From positions 1-64,000 of the forward strand of contig NZ_JABMKY010000013.1 of assembly GCF_013204845.1 (NCBI RefSeq): DNA of 64,000 nucleotides, written 5' to 3'. Each line of letters opens with the position of its first letter. Position 1 is the stretch's first letter. The DNA is from Paenibacillus qinlingensis. Lineage in GTDB: Bacteria; Bacillota; Bacilli; Paenibacillales; NBRC-103111. Position numbers and translations under genes: made by a program. Of this stretch, positions 1-8,031 are shown piece by piece. The notes beneath the pieces were generated by a model. The model did no database searches and was not told where the DNA came from. It saw only the letters and a program-made list of their open reading frames with translations.

Positions 1-127
1 GTTTGCACTGCTCAGAGACTCCAGCTGCTCGCCATTTGTAATATCCGCTCTTGGAGACCTTTAACACTTTGCACATCTTCTCCAATCGAAACTCGGAGCG
101 GTGATCTTCAATGAACTTAAATCTCAG
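1..127 (-). CDS. IS3 transposase OrfB, N-terminal fragment (cut by window edge)
   Basis: In the -1 frame relative to orfA, an open frame continues to the window edge. It reads LRFKFIEDHRSEFRLEKMCK and later SGYYKWR, a hallmark of the IS3/IS150 OrfB N-terminus just before the HTH_21 and DDE integrase (rve) domains. OrfB is normally made as an OrfAB fusion by -1 frameshifting. An AAAAG run on the minus strand (complement of 130-134) lies just before the orfA stop and could be the slip site. The catalytic DDE core lies outside the window. Confidence 0.75.
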   Translation of the reverse strand, partial: MRFKFIEDHRSEFRLEKMCKVLKVSKSGYYKWRAAGVSEQCK

Positions 128-420
128 TTCTTTTCTTTGCTGAAGATGTGCATGGCCTTTTTTAGAATCGCGATCTCCTCCTTCAGATCTTCGATTTCCC
201 GTTTCTGGTCATCAATGAGCTGAGACTGCTCGCGGAGGTTTTCCACTTTGTTCACAGGTTCATGATCAAACTCCCGATATTTCCCCAACCAGTTACGAAG
301 GGTACCAGGATTGATATTCAACTCATCCGCGATATGCTCTAGGGATTTAGTCTGTTCTTGCACATACTTTACAGCTTCACGTTTAAAAGTTTCATTATAT
401 CGTTGTCTTGATTCGCTCAT
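124..420 (-). CDS. IS3 transposase OrfA
   Basis: This 98-residue protein has the HTH_Tnp_1 layout. Residues 8-50 form a helix-turn-helix with the typical FKREAVKYV start and the PGTLRNWLGKYRE recognition region. A leucine-rich coiled coil follows (about 62-90), ending in EEIAILKKAMHIFSKEKN. OrfA binds the IS ends and supplies the N-terminal half of the OrfAB transposase. The frame is intact, so the element may still be active if orfB, mostly outside the window, is intact too. Confidence 0.9.
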   Translation of the reverse strand: MSESRQRYNETFKREAVKYVQEQTKSLEHIADELNINPGTLRNWLGKYREFDHEPVNKVENLREQSQLIDDQKREIEDLKEEIAILKKAMHIFSKEKN

Positions 421-560
421 GGATAGACACCTCTTAGTTCATAGTTAAGATTATTATTACTCCTACACTAAGAGACGTCCACTTTTAATTCTAAGTGCAT
501 ATATACAGCTAATTAGCTACGTTTTTGCAAATAGGATCGGATGAGGCCAAATTAACTACC

Positions 561-634
561 TATTTTCCATCTAAATTGAATTTAACAATGGATTTCTCAA
601 GAATAGCTGTAGAATTTCCAGTTATTTCATTTGC
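561..634. repeat. possible fragment of dispersed inverted repeat (family 1)
   Basis: The segment contains TTTTCCATCTAA and, further on, AGCTG...CCAGTTATTT. Both resemble parts of the better-defined element at 15183-15314. It lies in the gene-free stretch between the IS end and the next gene. Resemblance was judged by eye only and the copy is degenerate. Nothing else was recognised in 482-705. Confidence 0.35.
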
Positions 635-705
635 GACGACCAGCGCCGACTTAGGAATCGGAAGTTTGCACTGTAGATCCCCATAGTTCCCTCTAGAACA
701 TCAAT

Positions 706-735
706 AAAAAGCCCCACGAGTTAATCTCGCGGGGC
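706..735 (-). terminator. Rho-independent terminator of the small gene at 751-918
   Basis: A GC-rich stem (GCCCCACGAG / CTCGCGGGGC, one mismatch) with a TTAAT loop is followed on the minus strand by a T run. Confidence 0.75.
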
Positions 736-750
736 CCATATGTGTATGAA

Positions 751-918
751 TTAATGGTTTGGTGTGAGTAGTTTATCTGCTAAAGATTGTTTAAGCTTCT
801 TCATTGCATCGGTCTCAAGTTTGTTGCTTTGGGCGAATTTGGTTCCAGTTAATGCAAGCGCTTCCTTGACTGTCATTTCAACACGAATAATTTCTTCGCC
901 ATGCGGAATTTGTAACAT
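751..918 (-). CDS. small conserved-looking hypothetical protein (55 aa)
   Basis: The frame reads MLQIPHGEEIIRVEMTVKEA and ends in ...LADKLLTPNH. The second of two nearby ATGs is chosen because AGGAG sits 8 nt upstream of it, while the first ATG (922-924) is only 2 nt away. The predicted protein is charged and largely helical, with no cysteine or membrane segment. It has its own terminator directly downstream. No family was recognised. The good ribosome site plus terminator argue for a real gene, and the plus-strand frame over the same bases is judged a shadow. Confidence 0.65.
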   Translation of the reverse strand: MLQIPHGEEIIRVEMTVKEALALTGTKFAQSNKLETDAMKKLKQSLADKLLTPNH

Positions 919-1116
919 TTTCATCACTCCTATGTCAGCTTTTAAAAGCGAAAACCTTGATTCTACGCACTTTTAATATAACACATCATGTAAGGTTAAA
1001 CAAGAGCAAAGCGAGCCTATTTTTAAAATAATTAAGGGGGCTTGTCCGAGAAAATGAACACAGCAACGCCAACAATCAGAGTGGGAAACCATCACCATCC
1101 ATCTACATCAAAGCAT

Positions 1117-1164
1117 AAAAAGAACCGATCTCAACCATGAAGCACATGGCGATATCGGTTCTTT
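1117..1164 (-). terminator. terminator of the FAD oxidoreductase gene
   Basis: GAACCGAT (1122-1129) pairs with ATCGGTTC (1154-1161), with an inner CATG/CATG pairing and a T run on the minus strand. Confidence 0.7.
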
Positions 1165-1177
1165 CAATGGCACTATT

Positions 1178-3424
1178 TTAACGGTAACAACGTAATTCCA
1201 CGATTTCTGCATGTGCAGAGCCATTCGTTGATGCCACAACGACACGCAGACGGTTCGTTGATACGGCGCTGTCTAACACATGAACATGGTGCCTTGTATG
1301 ATTGTTAGTTGCCTCAACAACTGTTGTCCACGATTCCCCAACCCATGCTTGCACTGAATAATCTTTAACGAGTTCTGGAATAATTTCGAATTCGGTCCGA
1401 TGATGATGCAAGTTAATTAAATCCTCGTTCACGTCATCATTGAACGTTAGATGCACTTCCCCAATGCTATGAGTTCCCGTCCAGCTAGCTTCGAGCCATT
1501 CCTCAGCACCATTGCCTCCAGCGGAAGACCACAGATGTGGACTACCGTAAGGCCGTTTGTGGCCGTCAGCAGCTTTCTCAGCCGCATAAGCGGATGTTGG
1601 CGAGAGAAGTCGGAAGCAGATTGGCTTCCGTTTAAAGTTATACGGACTCCAGTCGATCACAGGTTGATCAGGTTGCATGTCCCCGAAGTCTGCTGTACTT
1701 GTCGTGACCGCATTATTCTTAAAGGACAGTACGCCAGATTGCGGGCGATCGGATAGATGTACAGCTAGAGCAGGGTTGCTTTTGAGCACGATGAACGCGT
1801 TCTGAGCGTGTGTTGGCTCCCAATTCAGCGCTGCTGTAACCCACTGCTTAGTCCCCTCAGCTACAGGCACGACAACGGTCGCTATGAGTGTTTGAGGGAC
1901 GTAATTCTGCGGCTTGCCTGTGTCCCACAGTTCGACAGTAAGCTCTGTAGCAGCAGTCGCATCGACTAATAGCTCTAAGCCATTAATAAACGGATCTACG
2001 GGCACTAGAAGCGCTGCCGGCGTCTCCAAAGGATAAACACCAGCCGACTGCTCCAAAGCCAGCTCTGTCAGCGTGCTGGAGGCCGTCAGCGTCGCGCTGC
2101 GCACAAGATCTCCCTCGTCGTTATTCACTACGCCGAGAATCGACGCATCCTGCCGCAGCAGCGTCTGCTGCAGCTCGTTCAAGTGCTCGCTATGCAGCTC
2201 GCGTGGTGAGATCCCTTTGGCTGCGCACAGGGCTGCGCCTGTGCCCGCAGCTTCGCCAATTACAGCACATGTCGCCATGACACGTGTTGTGCCGAAAGCA
2301 ACGTGGGACGCGCTGATATTGCGTCCAGCCATGAGCATATTCGACACGTTGGTCGAATAGAGGGAACGGAACGGGATATGATAGGAACCATCCATATGCA
2401 TATGTTTAGAGCCGCTTTCCGTCGAATACATGCCTTGCGGCGGGTGCAAATCAATCGACCAGCCGCCGAAGGCAACGCGGTCCTCGAAGAACTCTTGGGC
2501 AATCACGTCATTTTGATTCAGGACGTAGTCCCCGACGAAACGGCGGTATTCCCGTTTCCCTGGAATCGATCCAATCCATTCCAATGTTAAATTGGCGCTG
2601 TCAAATTTCCCTGAGTTTTTGATATAATCCCAAATCCCATAGATAACGGAGGAAAGCTCATCACGAATTCGCTCATTATCATGAACAGTGTCATGTTCTC
2701 CGCCCCATTCAATCCACCAGTAAGCGCACCCATTATCGCCGCTGCGAATGACTCGCTTCATAGGGATAGACGTTTGTGTAATATCTTTAGCAAAACTTGG
2801 TGCTATATATTTAACTGGGCGGCCAGCATCTTTGGTGTAGAAAAGAAGTGTGCTTCCGAGCGTGATATCATCGGGGATAAGAGGTGCCCATTCCTCGTTT
2901 AATTCATGCCTAGCTTCGCGGCCAATACGGAATTTAGCGCCTGCTAGGAAGCCGACTAGACCATCTCCTGTACAATCGAGGAAAACACGACTTTCGAAAC
3001 GGATTCTTCGCTCCGAGCCCATCATCCAACCTGTGACAGCTTGAATGGTGCGATTATCATCGTCACCTGAGGCATCGACCTCGTGCACATCTGTGTTTAA
3101 GAATAAAGTAATATTTGGCTCCGCTTTCACTTTTTCAAGGACAATTAAATCCCAGATGTAAGGGTTGCCATCAATATTGCGATATTGGTTTTCTACAAAA
3201 AGTTCACCCATAATACCGGTTTCGCGGGCATTGCGGTGGACACCATGTGAAGTGGCACCACACACCCATACACGTATTTCACTGCTGGCATTTCCGCCAA
3301 GTACCGGACGATTTTGAACGAGAGAAACAGTTTGACCTAATCGTGCTGCAGCAACTGCTGCACAAACGCCTGCCAAGCCACCGCCAACGACTGTGATATC
3401 AGATGTAACGATTTCATGCTTCAT
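1178..3424 (-). CDS. FAD-dependent oxidoreductase with C-terminal carbohydrate-binding-like domain
   Basis: The N-terminus has the Rossmann dinucleotide motif VVGGGLAGVCAAVAAARLG and then VLGGNASSEIRVW, both typical of the FAD_oxidored family (PF12831), whose members are often linked to carbohydrate use. A second FAD-contact block is MLMAGRNISASHVAFGTTRV, near residue 365. The last 140 or so residues look like a discoidin (F5/8 C)-type beta-sandwich (DGHKRPYG, LWSSAGG, LRVVVAS). The start is the ATG at 3422-3424, with GAGG 8 nt upstream; a GTG three codons earlier is possible. No signal peptide is seen, so the protein should be cytosolic. The substrate is unknown. The divergent AraC gene next door is the likely regulator. 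The GC content of 1960-2280 looks higher than the surroundings. Confidence 0.85.
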   Translation of the reverse strand: MKHEIVTSDITVVGGGLAGVCAAVAAARLGQTVSLVQNRPVLGGNASSEIRVWVCGATSHGVHRNARETGIMGELFVENQYRNIDGNPYIWDLIVLEKVKAEPNITLFLNTDVHEVDASGDDDNRTIQAVTGWMMGSERRIRFESRVFLDCTGDGLVGFLAGAKFRIGREARHELNEEWAPLIPDDITLGSTLLFYTKDAGRPVKYIAPSFAKDITQTSIPMKRVIRSGDNGCAYWWIEWGGEHDTVHDNERIRDELSSVIYGIWDYIKNSGKFDSANLTLEWIGSIPGKREYRRFVGDYVLNQNDVIAQEFFEDRVAFGGWSIDLHPPQGMYSTESGSKHMHMDGSYHIPFRSLYSTNVSNMLMAGRNISASHVAFGTTRVMATCAVIGEAAGTGAALCAAKGISPRELHSEHLNELQQTLLRQDASILGVVNNDEGDLVRSATLTASSTLTELALEQSAGVYPLETPAALLVPVDPFINGLELLVDATAATELTVELWDTGKPQNYVPQTLIATVVVPVAEGTKQWVTAALNWEPTHAQNAFIVLKSNPALAVHLSDRPQSGVLSFKNNAVTTSTADFGDMQPDQPVIDWSPYNFKRKPICFRLLSPTSAYAAEKAADGHKRPYGSPHLWSSAGGNGAEEWLEASWTGTHSIGEVHLTFNDDVNEDLINLHHHRTEFEIIPELVKDYSVQAWVGESWTTVVEATNNHTRHHVHVLDSAVSTNRLRVVVASTNGSAHAEIVELRCYR

Positions 3425-3544
3425 AATGAGCACCTCACTAGTTTTAGAATATCCATGCTTTCATTTTAAAATAGGTGATATCCTTTTAACATACAGTGAG
3501 TTACAATTAGCATATACTTTATTTCATCGAATGGAGAGTAGGAT

Positions 3545-4324
3545 ATGGCCTATCGCGATCCAGCCTTGAAACTCTTATCTCATGTGTACTGGCATCAGAA
3601 AAAAGAGTTTATGTTTGAGCGTGATGACTACCCATGTTGGACGTTGTTTGCGGTGGAGGAAGGGGGCTTCTTCTATGAAATTCGTACGGAGCAAGGTGAG
3701 GCTAAATTCGGAGACCTGGTGCTGTGCCCCCCTCGAACCGTGTTTCGTAGAAAAACGATCGAGCCGCTGACGTTTCATTTTATACAGTTTATTGGGGAGC
3801 CCCATATGGAACAGGAAGCTAGTTGGAAGGGAAAGCTGTCCGTCCAAGATCTGCCGCGCCTGACGTCTAGTTATCGCTATTTGCGATCTATGCAAGGGTG
3901 GGATGAAGAGAGCACTCAGCATAAGCTGCATCTTGTGAATGATCTCTTCCGAATGGTACAAATGGAGAACCTTATCAAGGAAGGCTCACCTGCTACTATT
4001 ATAGATGGAGATATGGACCAAGCACGGGGCTTTCTGACCGACCATGCGTTTGGCAATCTATCGATGCTGGAAGTAGCCACCTCATTGGGACTGACGCCTG
4101 TTCAATTTACCCGCAGATTTCGGAAAGCCTTTGCCCAAACACCAACCGAATTTATTAATGACTTGCGTCTTACGCGTGCGAAACATCTTTTGGAAAATAC
4201 GACATTCACGCTGGACATGATCGCGGCCCAATGTGGTTATGAGAATGGCTTTTACTTGAGCCGTGTGTTTACGCAAAAAATCGGCAAAGCTCCCTCCTTG
4301 TATCGCAGTATGCATCGAGTATAG
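3545..4324 (+). CDS. AraC family transcriptional regulator
   Basis: This 259-residue protein has an N-terminal cupin-like sensor region (about 1-140) and a C-terminal double helix-turn-helix (about 160-257). The HTH part includes TPVQFTRRFRKAFAQTPTEF, LRLTRAKHLLENT and the second HTH signature IAAQCGYENGFYLSRVF. The last is the standard AraC family C-terminal motif. Such proteins usually sense a sugar or a related small molecule. The gene is divergent from the FAD oxidoreductase across about 120 bp, which suggests it controls that gene; the ligand cannot be read from sequence. GGAGAG lies 8-9 nt before the ATG. Confidence 0.9.
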   Translation: MAYRDPALKLLSHVYWHQKKEFMFERDDYPCWTLFAVEEGGFFYEIRTEQGEAKFGDLVLCPPRTVFRRKTIEPLTFHFIQFIGEPHMEQEASWKGKLSVQDLPRLTSSYRYLRSMQGWDEESTQHKLHLVNDLFRMVQMENLIKEGSPATIIDGDMDQARGFLTDHAFGNLSMLEVATSLGLTPVQFTRRFRKAFAQTPTEFINDLRLTRAKHLLENTTFTLDMIAAQCGYENGFYLSRVFTQKIGKAPSLYRSMHRV

Positions 4325-4332
4325 TACAAAAG

Positions 4333-4373
4333 CACAACCCCCCAGATCTTCAATAGAAGACTGGGGGGTTGTG
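4333..4373. terminator. bidirectional terminator
   Basis: CACAACCCCCCAG (4333-4345) pairs with CTGGGGGGTTGTG (4361-4373), extended inside by TCTTC/GAAGA. It lies between the converging araC-type gene and the AI-2E permease gene. Confidence 0.85.
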
Positions 4374-4382
4374 TGCTAAAGG

Positions 4383-5495
4383 CTAATTGCCCGTATACGG
4401 CAGTTTTCCTTCGGTATATTCGTTCTCCGGCTTACGGATCCAACGCTGTAAATATCCTTGCGTATGCAAGGCTTTGATCAGAATGATCAGTACTGGTGAG
4501 AGGATCACCCCAGCTACCCCAAATAGGGAAAGAGAGATAATCATGAACGCTAAGGTAGTAAATGCCGATACCCCTAAGGATTCACCTGTGATTTTGGGTT
4601 CCATAATTTGTCTGACGAGAATCACGACTAGAAGCAGTGAACTTAGCCAGATTGCCAGCGTTGTATTACCAACGATAAATAAGTATATAATCCACGGGAT
4701 GAATAGTGTGGAAACACCAAGCAATGGAAGGACATCAAAAATCGCTGACAATAGGGCGATAGAGAAGGCATTATTCACATTCAGTACGAGCAAGGCAATA
4801 AAGACAACGATGAACGTTAATGTGATGAGCTTGGCTTGTGCTTTTATGTAAGAAACGATCCCCTTCACGACATTTTCCTTAAGAAAAAAGAAGGCGGATT
4901 TAAAGGTGTTCGGTGTTTGCTCACTTGCAATACGTTTCCAAGATTCAATTTCGATGCTTAAGAAGTATGCGAGAATAATGCCGACGATGAAATTGAACAT
5001 GAACGTGGAGAAAGAGGTCAGGGAGGCGACTAAGCCTGATAAAAAGGCGACAAGGAATGTAGACGCTTTGCCAGCAAATTGACCAGCATAATCTTTGGCC
5101 TTACCAGTCACATCATCGGGCAGGGCTTGGAATCGATCATTTAACTCCGCAATGCGATGAATAATCTGCTCGTTGAAAACCGCTGCGTAGTCATCGATTT
5201 TATCCACAAGACTCATGATTTGACTGGTGAAGATGACGACTGCCCCAGCCAACGCACCTAGGATGATCAAGACGAAAACCAAGGTTGAAAGGGCGGAGGC
5301 AAGCGATTTACGCATGCCTTTGCGATTCAAAAACCGAGCCAAAGGCTCGATCATCATGAAAATAATCAAGGCCAAGAAGATTGGCGTGGCGATAGCGTAC
5401 AAATAACTGAATAACAGCATGAATAAGTAGACGGTTAATACGATGAGCCCTATGTCGAATACCGTTCGCCAATATTTCTTGTAAAAAGAAAGCAT
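4383..5495 (-). CDS. AI-2E family transporter (PerM-like membrane protein)
   Basis: The 370-residue protein has two or three N-terminal hydrophobic helices and a soluble middle section (about 95-140). A dense C-terminal membrane block follows, including FDVLPLLGVSTLFIPWIIY and a PKITGESLGVSAFTTL segment. This arrangement and the PxITGxxLG motif are typical of the AI-2E/PerM family (PF01594). The family holds Na+/H+ antiporter-like and autoinducer-export members, and the substrate here cannot be assigned. The gene sits 18 bp downstream of map on the same strand, so it is probably cotranscribed with it. Confidence 0.85.
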   Translation of the reverse strand: MLSFYKKYWRTVFDIGLIVLTVYLFMLLFSYLYAIATPIFLALIIFMMIEPLARFLNRKGMRKSLASALSTLVFVLIILGALAGAVVIFTSQIMSLVDKIDDYAAVFNEQIIHRIAELNDRFQALPDDVTGKAKDYAGQFAGKASTFLVAFLSGLVASLTSFSTFMFNFIVGIILAYFLSIEIESWKRIASEQTPNTFKSAFFFLKENVVKGIVSYIKAQAKLITLTFIVVFIALLVLNVNNAFSIALLSAIFDVLPLLGVSTLFIPWIIYLFIVGNTTLAIWLSSLLLVVILVRQIMEPKITGESLGVSAFTTLAFMIISLSLFGVAGVILSPVLIILIKALHTQGYLQRWIRKPENEYTEGKLPYTGN

Positions 5496-5513
5496 CCCTG
5501 TTCCCCCAGATCG

Positions 5514-6260
5514 TTATTGTTCAGTTAAAATAATCGGTCCGTTACTAGTGATCGCAATCGTGTGCTCGTATTGTGCAGAGAGACTGCCATCGTATGTTCT
5601 AGCTGTCCAACCGTCTTGGTCGACTTTGGAGTGATATTTACCAACATTCAACATGGGTTCAATGGTGAAAACCATGCCTTCCTTGATGCGCGGCCCTTTG
5701 CCAGCCGGTCCATAATGCGGCACTTGAGGCTCTTCATGCATCTCGGAGCCGATTCCGTGACCGATGAAATCTCTAACAACCGAGAAGCCATGCGACTCCG
5801 CATAAACTTGAATAGCGTTAGCGACATCGCCGATCCGATTACCAACGACTGCTTTTTCAATACCTTTATATAAGGACTCCTTGGTAACTTGCAAGAGTTT
5901 CTCAGCAACAGGCGAAATCGTACCAACCGCGTAAGACCAAGCGGAATCTGCTAACCACCCATCGACCCGAACGACCATGTCAATCGTAACAATGTCACCA
6001 TCATTGAGCGGCTCTTTCTTTGGGAAGCCATGACAGATGACGTCATTTACCGAAGCACAGGTTGCATAGGGATAGCCGTGATACCCTTTTTGCTCAGGTG
6101 TAGCGCCATGTTTGGCCAGAAAGCCTTCGACAAATTGATCGATTTCCCATGAAGTAATGCCTGGGCGAATCATTTTGGCGATTTCTTTATGGCAATCCGC
6201 AAGAATTCGGCCTGCTTTCCCCATGGCTTCAATCTGTTCTTTCGTTTTAATAGTAATCAT
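5514..6260 (-). CDS. map: methionine aminopeptidase, type I
   Basis: The enzyme removes the initiator methionine from nascent proteins. The metal ligands of the M24A family are visible: Asp in VTIDM, Asp in LADSAWSY, His in GHGIG, Glu in FTIEPM and Glu in YEHTI. The substrate His is in VICHG. The ADSAWSY version and length resemble the second Bacillus MetAP (YflG/MapB type) rather than the ribosomal-operon copy, so this is probably a paralogue. The ATG is preceded by GAGGAG at 9 nt; a TTG one codon upstream (6261-6263) is also possible. The gene lies between an HxlR regulator and an AI-2E permease on one strand. Confidence 0.93.
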   Translation of the reverse strand: MITIKTKEQIEAMGKAGRILADCHKEIAKMIRPGITSWEIDQFVEGFLAKHGATPEQKGYHGYPYATCASVNDVICHGFPKKEPLNDGDIVTIDMVVRVDGWLADSAWSYAVGTISPVAEKLLQVTKESLYKGIEKAVVGNRIGDVANAIQVYAESHGFSVVRDFIGHGIGSEMHEEPQVPHYGPAGKGPRIKEGMVFTIEPMLNVGKYHSKVDQDGWTARTYDGSLSAQYEHTIAITSNGPIILTEQ

Positions 6261-6300
6261 CAAGTTTCTCTCCTCTTCAGCTAGCTTCCCTAATTGTTCA

Positions 6301-6660
6301 TTATGTCCATTTTGCTGACCAAAGCTTCATCTCTCTAATAATTTGATGCAGATCCTGCCCTTTTGGTGTCAAGGTATACTCAACTGTAACAGGAACTGTA
6401 GGGAACGCCATGCGCTCGAGAACCCCGTGTTCTTCCAGATGGCGCAAAATATCCGTAAGGGATTTGGGACTAATGCCCGTAATTTGACGCTGCAGCTCTC
6501 CGAAACGTTTCGTTCCACAGAATAATTCGCGAAGAACAAGAAAGGCCCATTTCCCACCAATAACCTCCAAGGTTCGCTCGACGGAACACTCGATTTCTTT
6601 GGGGATTTTGGGAACATAGTTGCTTAGTGGAGCGACTTTTTCATTTTCAAGAGTGGACAT
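6301..6660 (-). CDS. HxlR family transcriptional regulator
   Basis: This is a winged-helix protein of 119 residues. The HxlR signature is clear: CSVERTLEVIGGKWAFLVLR, then FGELQRQITGISPKSLTDIL and LEEHGVLER, with a YTLTPKG wing. The single cysteine just before the first helix is where redox- or aldehyde-sensing HxlR members carry their sensor thiol; sensing is only inferred here. The start is set by AAAGGAAG before ATG 6658-6660. A palindrome just upstream (6695-6716) is a candidate autoregulatory site. The gene is followed at 37 bp by map. Confidence 0.9.
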   Translation of the reverse strand: MSTLENEKVAPLSNYVPKIPKEIECSVERTLEVIGGKWAFLVLRELFCGTKRFGELQRQITGISPKSLTDILRHLEEHGVLERMAFPTVPVTVEYTLTPKGQDLHQIIREMKLWSAKWT

Positions 6661-6694
6661 GAGATCGCTTCCTTTCATCAAAATCGTGTAGGGT

Positions 6695-6716
6695 ACTTAC
6701 TTTAAGGTTAGTAAGT
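6695..6716. promoter_or_regulatory. candidate HxlR operator
   Basis: ACTTAC, ten bases, then GTAAGT form a perfect 6-bp inverted repeat 34 bp upstream of the HxlR start codon. The spacing and the GTAAGT/ACTTAC type half-sites suit a dimeric winged-helix regulator acting on its own gene. This is inference from position and symmetry. Confidence 0.5.
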
Positions 6717-6809
6717 TAACATTTTGTAATAAGGGATTAATACTCATACTACTATGTATTTTAAAGTTCCTTATGGAATTTGGCAATAGAAGGGTAGAAT
6801 AGGACAAGG

Positions 6810-6838
6810 TTGATTTCATGCTCTAGATTCTTTACAAT
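6810..6838 (+). promoter_or_regulatory. sigma-A promoter of the IscA-like/DUF1450 pair
   Basis: TTGATT (6810-6815), a 17-bp spacer and TACAAT (6833-6838) lie 42 bp upstream of the ATG at 6881. Confidence 0.7.
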
Positions 6839-6880
6839 AGAGTTAAAATTAAAATTTATTGTTTCAGGAGATGTGTACAT

Positions 6881-7183
6881 ATGAATGTCAAAATTTCTCG
6901 TAATGCAGCAAAAGTACTTCAATTGGAGCTTGATAAAGAAGAAAACCAAGGTTTGTTGGTTCGCGTACAAGTGACGCATAAGCATGGTGATCATGCTCAC
7001 TATGGTTTGGGTCTTGATGATAAAACGGAAAATGATGTTGTTGTAAACACAGACAAAGGAATTGATGTTTTGTTGGATCAATCAGAGCCGCTTCTAGACG
7101 GTATTCGTATTGACTACTTCTACACACCAGAAGAAGGCTTCATGATTACTAACCCAAGTAAGGGGAACCACGGAGACCACTAA
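6881..7183 (+). CDS. HesB/IscA-like fold protein lacking the cluster cysteines
   Basis: The 100-residue sequence follows the Fe-S_biosyn (HesB/IscA) pattern: MNVKISRNAAKVLQLEL at the start, a central beta-rich part, LLDGIRIDYFY and GFMITNP near the end. True IscA proteins carry three cysteines for cluster binding; none is present here. Instead there is a histidine cluster, KHGDHAH, near residue 36, and a HGDH tail. It may bind a metal by histidine or have a non-cluster role. AGGAG is 10 nt from the ATG. Its stop overlaps the start of the next gene by one base, so the two are translationally coupled. Confidence 0.75.
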   Translation: MNVKISRNAAKVLQLELDKEENQGLLVRVQVTHKHGDHAHYGLGLDDKTENDVVVNTDKGIDVLLDQSEPLLDGIRIDYFYTPEEGFMITNPSKGNHGDH

Positions 7184-7404
7184 TGCGGAATGATATTCGC
7201 ATTTGTGATAAATGCAAACACATGAAGGTGAAATCAGCGCTTGCCAAAATAAGTGCAATTGCACCGGATACGGAAGTCAAAGTTGCGTGCAAATCGTATT
7301 GCGGTCCATGTTCGAGATTCGCATTCATCTTTATTAATGGCCGCTACATTACGGGCGCAACAGAAGACGAAGCCATCGAAAAAGCAAAAAAATATGTGAA
7401 ATGA
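7183..7404 (+). CDS. DUF1450 family protein (YuzB-like, thioredoxin-fold)
   Basis: The protein has 73 residues. Cysteines occur as CDKCKHM near the N-terminus and as CKSYCGPCSRF in the middle. The C-x3-C-x2-C run and the FIFINGRYITGATEDEA segment match the DUF1450 family, thought to have a small thioredoxin-like, possibly [2Fe-2S]-binding fold. Its ATG overlaps the stop of the cysteine-free IscA-like gene, so the two products may work together in iron-sulfur or redox chemistry. That link is inferred from context only. Confidence 0.75.
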   Translation: MRNDIRICDKCKHMKVKSALAKISAIAPDTEVKVACKSYCGPCSRFAFIFINGRYITGATEDEAIEKAKKYVK

Positions 7405-7406
7405 TT

Positions 7407-7446
7407 AAAAAAGCATCCGTCCAATAAGGACAGGATGCTTTTTTTT
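7407..7446. terminator. bidirectional terminator
   Basis: AAGCATCC-G-TCC pairs with GGA-CA-GGATGCTT around an AATAA loop, with A and T runs on the two sides. It separates the DUF1450 gene from the convergent glutathione peroxidase. Confidence 0.85.
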
Positions 7447-7466
7447 GGCTTATATAAGCTGTGAAA

Positions 7467-7961
7467 TTAGGCATGCACGGCTGATTTTTCTAACAGCTTA
7501 CGAATTTCATGATCGATCTTATGCGGTTTCGTAGTCGGTGAGAAGCGCTTGATCACATTGCCGTTTCCATCGACAAGGAATTTGGTGAAATTCCACTTGA
7601 TGCCAGATCCGAATAGGCCAGATGCCTTGCTTTTCAAATAACGATACAAAGGATGGGCATCAGCGCCATTCACATCAATCTTGGCAAATAACGGGAAATT
7701 AACACCGAAATTAAGCTGGCACGCTTGTTCAACTTGTTTGTTATCGCCAGGCTCTTGATCCCTGAATTGATTGCAGGGAAAACCTAGGACACTAAAGCCT
7801 TGATCTTTATAGGTGTCGTGTAACTTCTGAAGTCCTTCGAATTGAGGAGCTAACCCGCATTTGGTTGCTGTATTTACAATAAGCAGGACTTGGTTCTTGT
7901 AATCGCTAAGAGATTTGTCCTCACCGCGAATCGTCTTCACTTGAAATTGATGTACACTCAT
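7467..7961 (-). CDS. glutathione peroxidase-type thiol peroxidase
   Basis: The 164-residue protein has the GPx catalytic set: the peroxidatic Cys in NTATKCGLAPQ, Gln in GFPCNQF and Trp in KWNFTKFLV. It reduces hydroperoxides. In Firmicutes such enzymes (BsaA type) probably use thioredoxin rather than glutathione. The second cysteine, in FPCNQF, is the likely resolving residue. Length and N-terminus fit a cytosolic enzyme with no signal peptide. It is transcribed away from the epimerase gene and ends at the shared terminator. Confidence 0.92.
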   Translation of the reverse strand: MSVHQFQVKTIRGEDKSLSDYKNQVLLIVNTATKCGLAPQFEGLQKLHDTYKDQGFSVLGFPCNQFRDQEPGDNKQVEQACQLNFGVNFPLFAKIDVNGADAHPLYRYLKSKASGLFGSGIKWNFTKFLVDGNGNVIKRFSPTTKPHKIDHEIRKLLEKSAVHA

Positions 7962-8031
7962 AGTGACACTACCTTCCGCTACTAATATTTCTCACAATTT
8001 AATTGTACACAATTTTAATTCGGAAGGAAAG

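Larger units (their letters stand above)
1..481 (-). mobile_element. IS3-family insertion sequence, truncated by window edge
   Basis: The minus strand carries an IS3-type orfA followed by the start of orfB in the -1 frame. Upstream of orfA, read on the minus strand, the element appears to begin at 481 with TGGACGTCTCTTAG. It thus starts with the TG expected at an IS3-family terminus. The other end, most of orfB and the second inverted repeat lie outside the window, so neither completeness nor a target duplication can be judged. Confidence 0.8.

Noticed and set aside
764..976. 70-codon plus-strand frame
   Set aside because: The minus-strand frame 751-918 has the ribosome site and terminator; the plus-strand frame is its shadow.
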